From assembly GCA_038251315.1 (NCBI GenBank), contig JBBSBK010000036.1, forward strand, positions 1 to 31,083: a stretch of 31,083 nt of DNA. The letters run 5' to 3'. Source of the DNA: JBBKXP01 sp038251315. Its GTDB lineage: Bacteria > Pseudomonadota > Alphaproteobacteria > Rhodobacterales > Rhodobacteraceae. Below the pieces are notes generated by a model. The model worked only from the letters and a program-made list of their open reading frames with translations, was not told the origin of the DNA and did no database searches. The translations under genes and the position numbers were made by a program. This document shows positions 16,600 to 23,764 of this stretch, piece by piece (position 1 is the stretch's first letter; each line of letters starts with the position of its first letter).

Positions 16600-16773
16600 C
16601 TACTCCAGGACTCGGGCCTCGTCGATCAGCATCACCGGGATGCCGCCCCGGATCGGAAAGGCAAGCCGGGCGGATTTTGATACCAGTTCCTGCTTGTCCG
16701 CATCATAGGACAGCCTGGCGTGGGTCTGCGGGCAGACCAGTGCCTCGAGCATTTTGGGATTGAAGGCGCTCAT
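16600..16773 (-). CDS. Trm112-family small protein (YcaR-like)
   Basis: This 57-residue protein was read by hand. It opens MSAFNPKMLEALVCPQTHAR and ends in RGGIPVMLIDEARVLE, the pattern of the bacterial Trm112/YcaR family (LACPxC near the N-terminus and GIPVML near the C-terminus). In eukaryotes and archaea Trm112 activates several methyltransferases; the role of bacterial members is poorly defined. Only one cysteine remains (Cys14), so the zinc site of classical Trm112 is absent. Its ATG overlaps the stop codon of the LON-domain gene as ATGA, indicating translational coupling. It converges on the UbiH-family gene with an 8-base gap. Confidence 0.82.
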   Translation of the reverse strand: MSAFNPKMLEALVCPQTHARLSYDADKQELVSKSARLAFPIRGGIPVMLIDEARVLE

Positions 16774-17405
16774 TGGATGACCTCGTCGCCGTCCCCGGCC
16801 CGCAGGGCAAATTCGATCAAGGTGATCAGCGTTTCACGCCGGGTGGTCAGCGAGGGTGCCTCCAACAATGCCTGTTTGTCTTCGGGGTCGAAGGGGCAAA
16901 GCATCGACAGGGAATTGATCAGCAACTCGTCTTCTGCCGCCTCGAGGCTGTCCCAGTCGGTCGACAGCCCCCGCGCCTCGAAAAACCGATCGAGGACATT
17001 CAGCAGCGCGGTGCGGTCGAGCCCGGAATCGCGTTCGGTCGGGCCAAGGTCGCGGTCGAACCCCTGCCAATCGACGCGGCAACGGCGGTAGGGGGTGAAC
17101 CCGTCAATCTCTTCGATCATCCGGAACCGGGACATGCCTGACAGGGTGATCATGTAACGCCCGTCCTCGGTTTCGGAAAACCCGGTCAGTCGCCCGGCGC
17201 AGCCGATCGAATGCAGGCCCGCGCCGCGCCCCTCATAGGGCTGGATCATGCCGATCAGGCGGGTTTTGGTTTTCAGCACGTCATCGAGCATCGCGAGGTA
17301 GCGCGGTTCGAATATCTGTAGCGGCAGGCGCGAACGCGGCAGCAGCAGGGCACCCGGCAAAGGGAAAACCGGAATCGTTTCGGGCAGGTCTGTGAAGTTC
17401 ATCAT
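16770..17405 (-). CDS. LON peptidase substrate-binding domain protein
   Basis: This 211-residue protein consists of a LON N-terminal (PUA-like) domain without the AAA+ or protease parts of Lon. Family blocks are visible: IPVFPLPGALLLPRSRLPLQIFEPRY at the start, then IGMIQPYEG, GLHSIGCAGRLTGFSETEDGRY and MITLSGMSRFRM. Such stand-alone proteins are widespread in proteobacteria and their function is not established. ATG codons at 17405 and 17402 are adjacent, and a TTG at 17414 is a less likely start. It lies 27 bases after the thioredoxin/TPR gene and overlaps the Trm112-like gene by four bases, so the three form an operon. Confidence 0.9.
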   Translation of the reverse strand: MMNFTDLPETIPVFPLPGALLLPRSRLPLQIFEPRYLAMLDDVLKTKTRLIGMIQPYEGRGAGLHSIGCAGRLTGFSETEDGRYMITLSGMSRFRMIEEIDGFTPYRRCRVDWQGFDRDLGPTERDSGLDRTALLNVLDRFFEARGLSTDWDSLEAAEDELLINSLSMLCPFDPEDKQALLEAPSLTTRRETLITLIEFALRAGDGDEVIQ

Positions 17406-17432
17406 GCCCGACAACCTAGTGTTCCCCCAGCC

Positions 17433-18347
17433 TTAGGCAAATATCAGCGATGACAACTTGCGCCGCCCGTTCAGGACGATGGGGTCGGTCGGTTTTAGGG
17501 CGTCGAAAATCTGGAATAACTGGGTTTTGGCGGCGCCTTGGTTCCAGTCGCGGTTGCGCGCGAACAGGTCCAGCAGGGTATCGACGGCCTGTTCCACATG
17601 GCCGTTGGCGTAGAGCGCGGTGGCAAGATCGAACTGGGCCTGATGGTCGCTCGGGTCGGCCGCGACCTTGGCCTGAAGGTCGGTGACTGGCCCGGCGTTG
17701 GCGGCCTGACGGGCGAGGACGATCTGGGCGCGGGCTGCTTCCAAAGGTGCGGCGCTGGCGATTGCGGCGGGGGCGCCGTTCAACACGGCCTCGGCCTGAT
17801 CAATGTCGCCCATCGCGATGTGACAGCGCACCAGCCCGCCGTATGCCGCAGCGTTTTCGGGTTCTTCCTGTAGGATCGCCGCGAATGTTTCGGCCGCGTC
17901 GGTCGCGGCACCCTCGTCGAGCATGGTTTCGGCGGCGGCAATCGCGTCGGCCAGCGATTCTTCTTCCTCGGACGGTCCGGCAAGGTCGGCAATCTTGGTC
18001 ACGAAGGCGTCGACCTGGCTGGGCGGCAGTGCGCCTTGGAACCCATCGACCGGCTGGCCTTTGTAAAAGGCAAAGACAGAGGGGATCGACTGCACCTGCA
18101 TCTGGCCGGCGTAAACCGGGTTTTTGTCGACGTCGATCTTGACCAGTTTGACCTTGCCCTTGGCGCGGGTCACGGCCGCCTCGATCGATGGCCCGAGTGT
18201 TTTGCACGGGCCGCACCACGTTGCCCAGAAATCAACGATGACGGGGGTGGTCTGCGATGCCTCGATCACATCTTTCATGAACCCGGCATCAGTGCCTTCG
18301 ATGATAAGGTCGGGGGCGGCGGGGGTTTTGGGGCCCAGTTCGAGCAT
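17433..18347 (-). CDS. cnoX: Thioredoxin-TPR co-chaperone, CnoX/YbbN type
   Basis: This 304-residue protein joins an N-terminal thioredoxin domain (about 12-125) to TPR-like helical repeats (about 135-304). CnoX proteins hold oxidised or chlorinated clients and pass them to GroEL. The thioredoxin site is intact, WCGPC at 44-48 with Cys45 and Cys48, as in Caulobacter CnoX and unlike E. coli CnoX, which has lost the first cysteine. Redox activity is therefore expected. The cis-proline region reads VQSIPSVFAF. AAGGAG lies upstream of the ATG at 18347. It leads an operon with the LON-domain and Trm112-like genes and diverges from the SGNH esterase gene. A plain thioredoxin name (trxA) would ignore the TPR part. 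Confidence 0.88.
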   Translation of the reverse strand: MLELGPKTPAAPDLIIEGTDAGFMKDVIEASQTTPVIVDFWATWCGPCKTLGPSIEAAVTRAKGKVKLVKIDVDKNPVYAGQMQVQSIPSVFAFYKGQPVDGFQGALPPSQVDAFVTKIADLAGPSEEEESLADAIAAAETMLDEGAATDAAETFAAILQEEPENAAAYGGLVRCHIAMGDIDQAEAVLNGAPAAIASAAPLEAARAQIVLARQAANAGPVTDLQAKVAADPSDHQAQFDLATALYANGHVEQAVDTLLDLFARNRDWNQGAAKTQLFQIFDALKPTDPIVLNGRRKLSSLIFA

Positions 18348-18454
18348 GGCGGTCTCCTTTGGCGCGTGTTGGCCCCTATATGTGGGCAGGCGAGGCCAAG
18401 GCCAAGGGGGAAAGACACTTTACCGCCCGTGAACGTGGCCCTAGCGTGCCGGAT

Positions 18455-19084
18455 ATGAAAACACTTTTGACGTTTGGCGACAGCAACACGCATGGCACGC
18501 CGCCGATCACGGACCGCGCCGTTTATGGCCGCTTCGGGGCTGATGTGCGCTGGCCCGTGCTGGTGGCGCGGGCGCTGGGCTGGACGCTGGTCGAAGAAGG
18601 GTTGCCGGGGCGCACCACGATGTTTGCCGATACGGTGATGGGCGATTTCATGGATGGGCGGGTGGGGCTGAATATGGCGCTGCGCAGTCACGGCCCGATT
18701 GACGTGCTGACGATCATGCTGGGCACCAATGACGTCAAGACGATGTTCGGCGCTGCGCCCGAGGTGATTGCGGGCGGGCTGGCCAGCCTTTTCGCCATCG
18801 CCCACAGCGACGAGATGCAGACGCGCCACGGCGGGTTCAAGACGCTGGTGATCTGCCCGCCGCCGGTGATGGAACAGGGCGCCATCGTCGATGTGTTTTT
18901 CGGCGGGCGAGCGAAAGCGCTGGCGCTGCCGCCGCTTTACGCCGCGCTGGCCGCCCATTGGGGGGCGGGGTTTCTGGATGCCGGGGCGCATATCGGGGTC
19001 AGCCCGGTAGACGGGGTGCATCTGGACGCACAGGGCCATGCCGATTTGGCAAAGGCCGTCGCGGCGGCTGTTCTGGCTTTATAG
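18455..19084 (+). CDS. SGNH/GDSL hydrolase, arylesterase-like
   Basis: This 209-residue esterase has the SGNH fold. Block I is LTFGDSNTHG with nucleophile Ser10, block III LGTNDVK with Asn92, and block V DGVHLD with Asp186 and His189. The strings RWPVLVARAL, EEGLPGRTT and LTIMLGTNDVK recall the Mycobacterium smegmatis arylesterase/acyltransferase MsAcT, so short-chain or aryl ester hydrolysis, perhaps with acyl transfer, is plausible. There is no signal peptide. The start at 18455 has only a weak GG-rich RBS, but it places the nucleophile at the usual position. Its 3' end overlaps that of xthA by six bases. Natural substrate unknown. Confidence 0.87.
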   Translation: MKTLLTFGDSNTHGTPPITDRAVYGRFGADVRWPVLVARALGWTLVEEGLPGRTTMFADTVMGDFMDGRVGLNMALRSHGPIDVLTIMLGTNDVKTMFGAAPEVIAGGLASLFAIAHSDEMQTRHGGFKTLVICPPPVMEQGAIVDVFFGGRAKALALPPLYAALAAHWGAGFLDAGAHIGVSPVDGVHLDAQGHADLAKAVAAAVLAL

Positions 19085-19867
19085 TTCAAACGTCGCGAAT
19101 ACCGGGGCGTGGTCGCTGGGCTGGTGCCAGCCGCGCACGGTCCGCAGGATACGCGATGAATGGGCGGTGGTGGCGATGTCGGGCGTGGCCCAGATGTGGT
19201 CGAGCCTGCGCCCCTTGTCGCCTGCGTCCCAGTCGGGCGAACGGTAGGACCACCATGAATACAACGGCCCGGTAGGCATGTCGGCGCGGGTGACGTCGAC
19301 CCATTGGCCGCTGTCCTGCACTTGGGCAAGGTGGTCGATCTCGATCGGGGTATGGCTGACGACCTTGAGCAGTTTCTTGTGATCCCAGACGTCATCGTCG
19401 CGCGGCGCGATGTTGAGGTCGCCGACGAGGATGGATTTCGCGGGTTTGTCACCGTGGAAATGGTCGCGCATCTGCGTCAGGTAGTCGAGTTTCTGCCCGA
19501 ACTTGATGTTCTTTTCGCGGTCGGCTTCATCGCCCCCGGCGGGCACGTAAAAGTTGTGAATCGTCACGCCGTTATCCAGCCGCCCGGCGATATGGCGGGC
19601 GTGGCCAAGGGCGGCGAAATCATGTGCGCCGACTTCGGTGATCGGGCGCTTGGACAGGATGGCGACGCCATTGTAGCCCTTTTGGCCACGCCCGATCATA
19701 TGGGTGTAGCCAAGGGCGCGGAATTGGTCCTGCGGGATCAGGTCAAGCGGGCTTTTGCATTCCTGCAGGCAAAGGATATCGGGCAATTCTTCGGTCATCA
19801 GCCTTGCGACCAAGGCTTCGCGCAGGCGCACCGAGTTGATGTTCCATGTGGCAAGGGTAAAGGGCAT
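19079..19867 (-). CDS. xthA: Exodeoxyribonuclease III
   Basis: This 262-residue enzyme belongs to the ExoIII/APE1 family, which incises abasic sites and trims 3' blocked ends in base excision repair. The active site is complete: TWNINS with Asn9/Asn11, Glu36 (CLQECK), the GDLN motif with Asp150 and Asn152, and the terminal SDHAP with Asp252 and His253. RRLDHIW is also typical. Length agrees with the family. It follows a small exported-protein gene by 62 bases on the same strand. It shares its last six bases with the convergent SGNH esterase. Confidence 0.95.
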   Translation of the reverse strand: MPFTLATWNINSVRLREALVARLMTEELPDILCLQECKSPLDLIPQDQFRALGYTHMIGRGQKGYNGVAILSKRPITEVGAHDFAALGHARHIAGRLDNGVTIHNFYVPAGGDEADREKNIKFGQKLDYLTQMRDHFHGDKPAKSILVGDLNIAPRDDDVWDHKKLLKVVSHTPIEIDHLAQVQDSGQWVDVTRADMPTGPLYSWWSYRSPDWDAGDKGRRLDHIWATPDIATTAHSSRILRTVRGWHQPSDHAPVFATFEL

Positions 19868-19929
19868 GGGCAGGCTCCGGCGGTTTGGTCGGACCCTAGG
19901 TGTATTGGCGGCGCATGGCCAGACCGGGC

Positions 19930-20337
19930 CTATTCGATCACGTAAACATCGCTGGCACAGACGTCGGCGCTGCCTTGGACGATGCGCTGGTCGCGCAGTT
20001 CGAACCGCAGGGTAAACGTGCAGATGTCGGCCCCGCCTGGCAGGTTCAGCACTGCGTTCGATCCGGGTGAGATCACGCCACCTGCGAGCAGATCGGCGCT
20101 TTCGGTTGGCGCGGCTGTTGCTGTCGGGGCGATTCCGGCAGACTGCCCGCTGCTTTCGGGTTCCGGCAGGACCGGAGTGGCGAAAAAGTGCATCACCATC
20201 GCGCCGCTGTTGTTGATAAGGGTGACAAGGGCGTCGCGCGGCGGGGCGACGGTCGGTTCAGCCGCGGGGTCGGTATCCTGCGCAAGAGCGGGGCCGGACA
20301 GGGCGGCGAGCAGGATAAGAATCGGTTTCAGGGTCAT
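19930..20337 (-). CDS. Small exported protein of unknown function
   Basis: I do not recognise this 135-residue protein. Residues 1-20 form a clear signal peptide (MTLKPILILLAALSGPALAQ, cleavage near 19-20), so it is periplasmic. A low-complexity Pro/Ala/Glu stretch follows, with one short hydrophobic stretch (LVTLINNSGAMVMHFF). The C-terminal half has two cysteines, in GGADICTFTLRFELRD and in SADVCASDVYVIE, which could form a disulfide. The phrase LINNSGAMVMHFF ahead of a small beta-rich domain is reminiscent of proteins that adorn surfaces, but no family is assigned. The start at 20337 is chosen for the signal peptide; its RBS is weak. It precedes xthA. Confidence 0.72.
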   Translation of the reverse strand: MTLKPILILLAALSGPALAQDTDPAAEPTVAPPRDALVTLINNSGAMVMHFFATPVLPEPESSGQSAGIAPTATAAPTESADLLAGGVISPGSNAVLNLPGGADICTFTLRFELRDQRIVQGSADVCASDVYVIE

Positions 20338-20406
20338 GGGTGGTCTGCCAGTCTGCGTGATGCCCAAATCCTACCCCGCAATCATGTCGAAATTACGTGG
20401 ATCGGC

Positions 20407-20529
20407 CAGAAAAAAGCCCGGCCACAAGGGCCGGGCAAGTCCAACAGGGAGGTGATGCATTGACCCAAGCATCAGGGGCTGTCTGACGAACGTGCGTTGC
20501 CTGTAAAGGTTCCGCACGTCCGAATGGGT
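20407..20529 (-). ncRNA. Candidate structured 3'-UTR RNA downstream of cenR with an anti-SD-like segment
   Basis: Read on the minus strand after the cenR stop, this 123-base stretch has three hairpins: ACGTGCG/CGCACGT (20490-20519), TGATGC/GCATCA (20453-20474) and a terminator (20416-20436). Between the last two lies ATCACCTCCCT (20456-20446), whose first nine bases equal the anti-Shine-Dalgarno end of 16S rRNA. A C-rich segment followed by a terminator is a common design of Hfq-dependent small RNAs, so this may be a 3'-UTR-derived sRNA or a structured mRNA tail. No promoter was identified. The assignment is inference. Confidence 0.35.
20410..20436 (-). terminator. Rho-independent terminator of cenR
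   Basis: On the minus strand the arm GGCCGGGC-partner pair (20436-20429 with 20423-20416, 8 bp) is followed by six T residues (20415-20410). The five-base loop is CTTGT. It ends the transcript that includes cenR. Confidence 0.85.
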
Positions 20530-21216
20530 TTACGCGACCAGCCGATATCCGCCTGATTCGGTGACAAGAAGGCGGGCATTGGACGGATCCGGTTCGATTT
20601 TCTGGCGCAGCCGGTAAATGTGGGTTTCCAGCGTGTGCGTGGTGACACCTGCGTTATACCCCCAGACCTCGTGCAGCAGCACGTCGCGGGCGACGACGCC
20701 GTCGGTGGCGCGGTAGAGGTATTTCAGGATGTTGGTTTCCTTTTCGGTCAACCGCACCTTTTTGTCATCCTCGGTGATCAGCATCTTTTGCGCCGGTTTG
20801 AAGGTATATGGCCCAAGCTGGAACACCGCGTCTTCGGATTGTTCGTGGGTGCGCAGTTGGGCGCGCAGACGCGCCAGCAGGACCGGAAACTTGAACGGTT
20901 TGGTGATGTAATCGTTCGCCCCGGAATCTAGCCCCAGAATCGTGTCGCTGTCGGTGTCGTGGCCGGTCAGCATGACGATCGGGCATTTGACGCCCTGCTT
21001 GCGCATCAGTTTGCACAGTTCGCGCCCGTCGGTATCGGGTAGGCCGACGTCGAGGATCACCAGATCGTACAGGCCTTCGCGCGCCTTGGTCATCGCTTCG
21101 GCACCTGAACCGGCTTCGAACACGTCGAAATCTTCGGTCATGACAAGCTGTTCGCCCAGCGCCTCGCGCAGATCTTCGTCGTCGTCGACCAGAAGTATTT
21201 TCTTGAGTTGTCCCAT
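20530..21216 (-). CDS. cenR: OmpR-family response regulator, CenR type
   Basis: This 228-residue regulator has a receiver domain (about 5-120) with phospho-acceptor Asp56 (LVILDVGLP), acidic pocket DDDED at 11-15 and Lys106 (ITKPFKFP). A winged-helix DNA-binding domain spans about 130-228 (RLTEKETNILKYLYRA, then LLHEVWGYNAGVTTHTLETH). The strings LGLDSGANDYITKPF and GPYTFKP match my memory of Caulobacter CenR, an essential envelope regulator paired with kinase CenK. No kinase gene is adjacent, consistent with an orphan location. It diverges from ribA across a 157-bp region with palindromes and is followed by a terminator. Other OmpR-type paralogues are possible. Confidence 0.85.
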   Translation of the reverse strand: MGQLKKILLVDDDEDLREALGEQLVMTEDFDVFEAGSGAEAMTKAREGLYDLVILDVGLPDTDGRELCKLMRKQGVKCPIVMLTGHDTDSDTILGLDSGANDYITKPFKFPVLLARLRAQLRTHEQSEDAVFQLGPYTFKPAQKMLITEDDKKVRLTEKETNILKYLYRATDGVVARDVLLHEVWGYNAGVTTHTLETHIYRLRQKIEPDPSNARLLVTESGGYRLVA

Positions 21217-21244
21217 GACAGCCTCCTTCGTGTTTGTGTAACGG

Positions 21245-21290
21245 ACATGTGTTCAACACACGTATCCGACAAGCGTTGCTGCAAAACGCT
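21245..21290. promoter_or_regulatory. Two inverted repeats in the cenR-ribA divergent region
   Basis: The first is TGTGTT-C-AACACA (21248-21260), a perfect 13-base palindrome that extends to about 19 bases with one mismatched pair. The second is AGCGTT-N7-AACGCT (21272-21277 and 21285-21290). Both lie within 75 bp upstream of the cenR start and are candidate operators for cenR, ribA or both. Confidence 0.4.
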
Positions 21291-21373
21291 CACGCTGACG
21301 TGTCGCAGGACCGTCATATGTTTCAATTGCTGACGGATGCGGCTATTTCTGCGGAGCAATCAGGCAGACAGGC

Positions 21374-22444
21374 ATGAGTTTTTCACCGGACATCACCGAA
21401 CGGCTGGCCCGCGCCCGTGCGGACCTGCGCATGGGCGTGCCGGTGGTGCTGGGCACGTCGCTGGTGCTGGCCGCCGAAACACTGGATGCGGGGCGGTTGG
21501 CGGATGTGAAGGGTTTGGCTGGGCCGGCAGTGCTGGCAATCACCGGGTGGCGTGCTGAAACCCTCAAGGCGCGGGCCTATGACGGCGATCTGGCGCGGAT
21601 CGTGCTGCCGTCCGATGCGACGATCGATTGGGTGCGCGGTATCGCCGATCCGGCGGACGATCTGCGCGGGCCGATGAAGGGGCCGCTAAAGACGTTGCGC
21701 GAGGGGCCAGCCGAGACGCACCGGGCGGCGATTGCATTGGCCAAGGCCGCGCGGTTGTTGCCTGCTGTTTTGGTGGTGGAATTGCCTGATGCTGCGGGTT
21801 TTGCGGCGGCCCATGATCTGACGCGCCTGCCCGGCGATATGGGTGTCGCGCCGTTCAGCCCGTTGCACGCGGTCGTGTCCGCCCGCCTGCCGCTTGAGGT
21901 GTCCGAGGCCGGACGCCTGCATATCTTTCGCCCGGACGATGGGGCCGAGGAACACTACGCCGTGGAAATCGGCCGCCCCGCACGTGATGAACCCGTGCTG
22001 ACGCGGCTGCATTCGGCCTGTTTTACCGGCGATCTGCTGGGGTCGTTGAAATGCGATTGCGGGCCGCAGTTGCGCGGGGCGCTGGCGCAGATGGGGGCAG
22101 AAGGCGCGGGGGTGCTGCTGTATCTCAATCAGGAAGGGCGCGGCATTGGTCTGGCCAACAAGATGCGCGCCTATTCGTTGCAGGATCAGGGGTTTGACAC
22201 GGTCGAGGCGAATCATCGCCTTGGCTTTGCGGATGACGAGCGGGATTTTCGCATTGGGGCCGAGATTTTGAAACGGTTGGGGTTCAGCGCGGTGCGCCTG
22301 CTGACCAACAACCCGGCCAAGGTGGCGCGGATGCAGGACTGCGGCATCGACGTGGTCGAACGGGTGCCGCTCAAGGTCGGGGAAAACCGGCACAATCATC
22401 ATTATCTGGCGACCAAGGCGGCGAAATCGGGGCATCTGCTGTGA
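21374..22444 (+). CDS. ribA: GTP cyclohydrolase II with N-terminal extension
   Basis: This 356-residue protein catalyses the first step of riboflavin synthesis, opening GTP to diaminohydroxyphosphoribosylamino-pyrimidinone. The RibA domain occupies about residues 165-350. Zinc ligands are Cys216, Cys227 and Cys229 (HSACFTGDLLGSLKCDCG), followed by LNQEGRGIGLANK and LLTNNPAKVARM. About 160 N-terminal residues precede it and are longer than in stand-alone E. coli RibA (196 residues). They resemble the degenerate domain common in alphaproteobacterial RibA, and no DHBP synthase active-site motif is visible. The stop codon overlaps the GTG start of the L,D-transpeptidase gene as GTGA. It diverges from cenR. 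Confidence 0.92.
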   Translation: MSFSPDITERLARARADLRMGVPVVLGTSLVLAAETLDAGRLADVKGLAGPAVLAITGWRAETLKARAYDGDLARIVLPSDATIDWVRGIADPADDLRGPMKGPLKTLREGPAETHRAAIALAKAARLLPAVLVVELPDAAGFAAAHDLTRLPGDMGVAPFSPLHAVVSARLPLEVSEAGRLHIFRPDDGAEEHYAVEIGRPARDEPVLTRLHSACFTGDLLGSLKCDCGPQLRGALAQMGAEGAGVLLYLNQEGRGIGLANKMRAYSLQDQGFDTVEANHRLGFADDERDFRIGAEILKRLGFSAVRLLTNNPAKVARMQDCGIDVVERVPLKVGENRHNHHYLATKAAKSGHLL

Positions 22445-22947
22445 CGCCCGCCGATCTGGTGGTGACGCCGACCGGGTTGCGGTTTGCCGGGTGGCGATTT
22501 CCTTGTGTGATCGGGCGGGGTGGGTTGACCGATGCCAAGGCTGAAGGTGACGGGGCAACCCCATGTGGGGTGCATCGCATTACAGGGATGCTGTACCGCC
22601 CTGACCGAATGGCGCGCCCTGCCGATTGGGCGGTGCCGATCCGCCCCGGCGATCTGTGGTCGGACGATCCTGCTGATCCGGATTATAACCAGCTTGTGCG
22701 CGTGCCGCATGGCACCAGGCACGAGGCGCTGCGCCGCGCGGACCCGATGTATGATCTGATCCTGCTGACTGATTGGAATAGGCTTGGGGTGCCGGGGCGT
22801 GGGTCGGCGATATTTGTGCATCAATGGCGGCGGCAAGGGTATCCGACGGCGGGATGCGTGGCGTTGCGGCGGGATCATCTGCGTTGGATCGCGGGGCGGA
22901 TCGGGCCGGGGGCGCGGCTGATCGTTTCCGGCTTCACTTTGCAATAA
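22441..22947 (+). CDS. L,D-transpeptidase catalytic (YkuD) domain protein
   Basis: This 168-residue protein is a bare YkuD domain. L,D-transpeptidases form 3-3 cross-links in peptidoglycan or attach proteins to it. The catalytic set is His127 (AIFVHQW) and Cys139 in GYPTAGCVALRRDHL, a variant of the usual S/T-x-GC-x-x-(M/L) motif. The start is a GTG at 22441 that overlaps the ribA stop by four bases, implying translational coupling. No signal peptide or membrane segment is visible, which is odd for a periplasmic enzyme, but similar signal-less YkuD proteins of this length are known to me in alphaproteobacteria. It converges on yggS across a long hairpin. Confidence 0.85.
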   Translation: MTPADLVVTPTGLRFAGWRFPCVIGRGGLTDAKAEGDGATPCGVHRITGMLYRPDRMARPADWAVPIRPGDLWSDDPADPDYNQLVRVPHGTRHEALRRADPMYDLILLTDWNRLGVPGRGSAIFVHQWRRQGYPTAGCVALRRDHLRWIAGRIGPGARLIVSGFTLQ

Positions 22948-22954
22948 CAACTCC

Positions 22955-22995
22955 CCCCTCGGTGAATACCGCAAAGCGGTTTTCACCTTGAGGGG
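22955..22995. terminator. Long interrupted hairpin between convergent genes
   Basis: The arms CCCCTC, GGTGAA and ACCGC (22955-22972) pair with GCGGT, TTCACC and GAGGGG (22976-22995) around an AAA loop, about 17 base pairs with small bulges. No T-run follows on either strand, so it may be a bidirectional terminator of non-classical type or an RNA-end stabiliser. Confidence 0.5.
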
Positions 22996-23003
22996 CCGCA
23001 CTT

Positions 23004-23657
23004 TCAGCCCGCGCCACGGTCTCCGAATATCGCCGATCCGACGCGCACGTGCGTTGCGCCCAGCGCGATGGCGGTTTCGAAATCGGCGCTCATCCCCATC
23101 GACAGGCCGGACAGACCGTTGCGGGCCGCCATCGTGGCGAGCATGGTAAAGTGCGGCGCCGGGTCTGCGTCGGCGGGCGGGATGCACATCAGACCGATCA
23201 CGGGGAGGTCGAGGGCGCGGCAGTCGGCGACAAAGCTGTCGACATCAGCGCAATCCACCCCGGCCTTTTGCGGCTCGTCGCCGGTGTTGACCTGCACGAA
23301 CAGGTCGGGGCACTGGCCGATCTCTTGTGCCAGACGGGCGATGGTGCTGGCCAGTTTCGGGCGGTCGAGGGTGTGGATGACCTGCGCCAGGTCCATCGCC
23401 GCGCGGGCCTTGTTGGTTTGCAGCGGACCGATCAGGTGCAGCACCGCGTCGGGGTAGGCGGCGCGACAGTCCGGCCATTTCGACGCCGCCTCCTGCACCC
23501 GGTTTTCGCCAAAGTCGCGGTGGCCCTGTTGCAGCACCTGCAGGACACGTTCAGCGCCTTGCGTCTTTGACACCACGATCAGCCTGGCGGATTGCGGCAG
23601 ACGCCCGGCCCCGATCAGGGCGGCGTCAATTCTGCGTTGGACATCGGCGAGTGACAT
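23004..23657 (-). CDS. YggS-family pyridoxal-phosphate homeostasis protein
   Basis: This 217-residue PLP-binding TIM-barrel protein is not a known enzyme; YggS/PLPBP proteins buffer free PLP and affect amino-acid and keto-acid pools. The PLP lysine is Lys31 in LIVVSKTQGAERV. Other family blocks are FGENRVQEAASKW, HLIGPLQTNKAR, LFVQVNTGDEPQKAGV, GLMCIPPAD, LSMGMSADFETAIALGATHVRVGSAIFG. The start at 23657 has GAGG eight bases upstream, and a TTG start at 23693 is less likely. It lies between the L,D-transpeptidase (convergent) and the porin (same strand, separated by the porin terminator). Confidence 0.94.
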   Translation of the reverse strand: MSLADVQRRIDAALIGAGRLPQSARLIVVSKTQGAERVLQVLQQGHRDFGENRVQEAASKWPDCRAAYPDAVLHLIGPLQTNKARAAMDLAQVIHTLDRPKLASTIARLAQEIGQCPDLFVQVNTGDEPQKAGVDCADVDSFVADCRALDLPVIGLMCIPPADADPAPHFTMLATMAARNGLSGLSMGMSADFETAIALGATHVRVGSAIFGDRGAG

Positions 23658-23704
23658 GGGGCCTCGGGGGATCAAATGACTATCCTTTGACAAACACCCT
23701 CCGC

Positions 23705-23740
23705 GACAAAAAGAAAAGAGCGGGCCAAGGCCCGCTCTTT
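23705..23740 (-). terminator. Rho-independent terminator of the porin gene
   Basis: On the minus strand AAAGAGCGGGCC (23740-23729) pairs with its complement (23726-23715), followed by a T-rich tract (TTTCTTTTTG reading past 23716). It lies 25-60 bases after the porin stop codon and before yggS. Confidence 0.85.
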
Positions 23741-23764
23741 CCAGATTCAGCCGATCCTGCGGGA

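Noticed and set aside
20446..20463. Perfect Shine-Dalgarno AGGGAGGTGAT followed by ATG on the plus strand
   Set aside because: The ATG is followed by one codon and then TGA, and it overlaps the SD itself. It is better explained as the complement of the anti-SD-like segment in the cenR 3' UTR.
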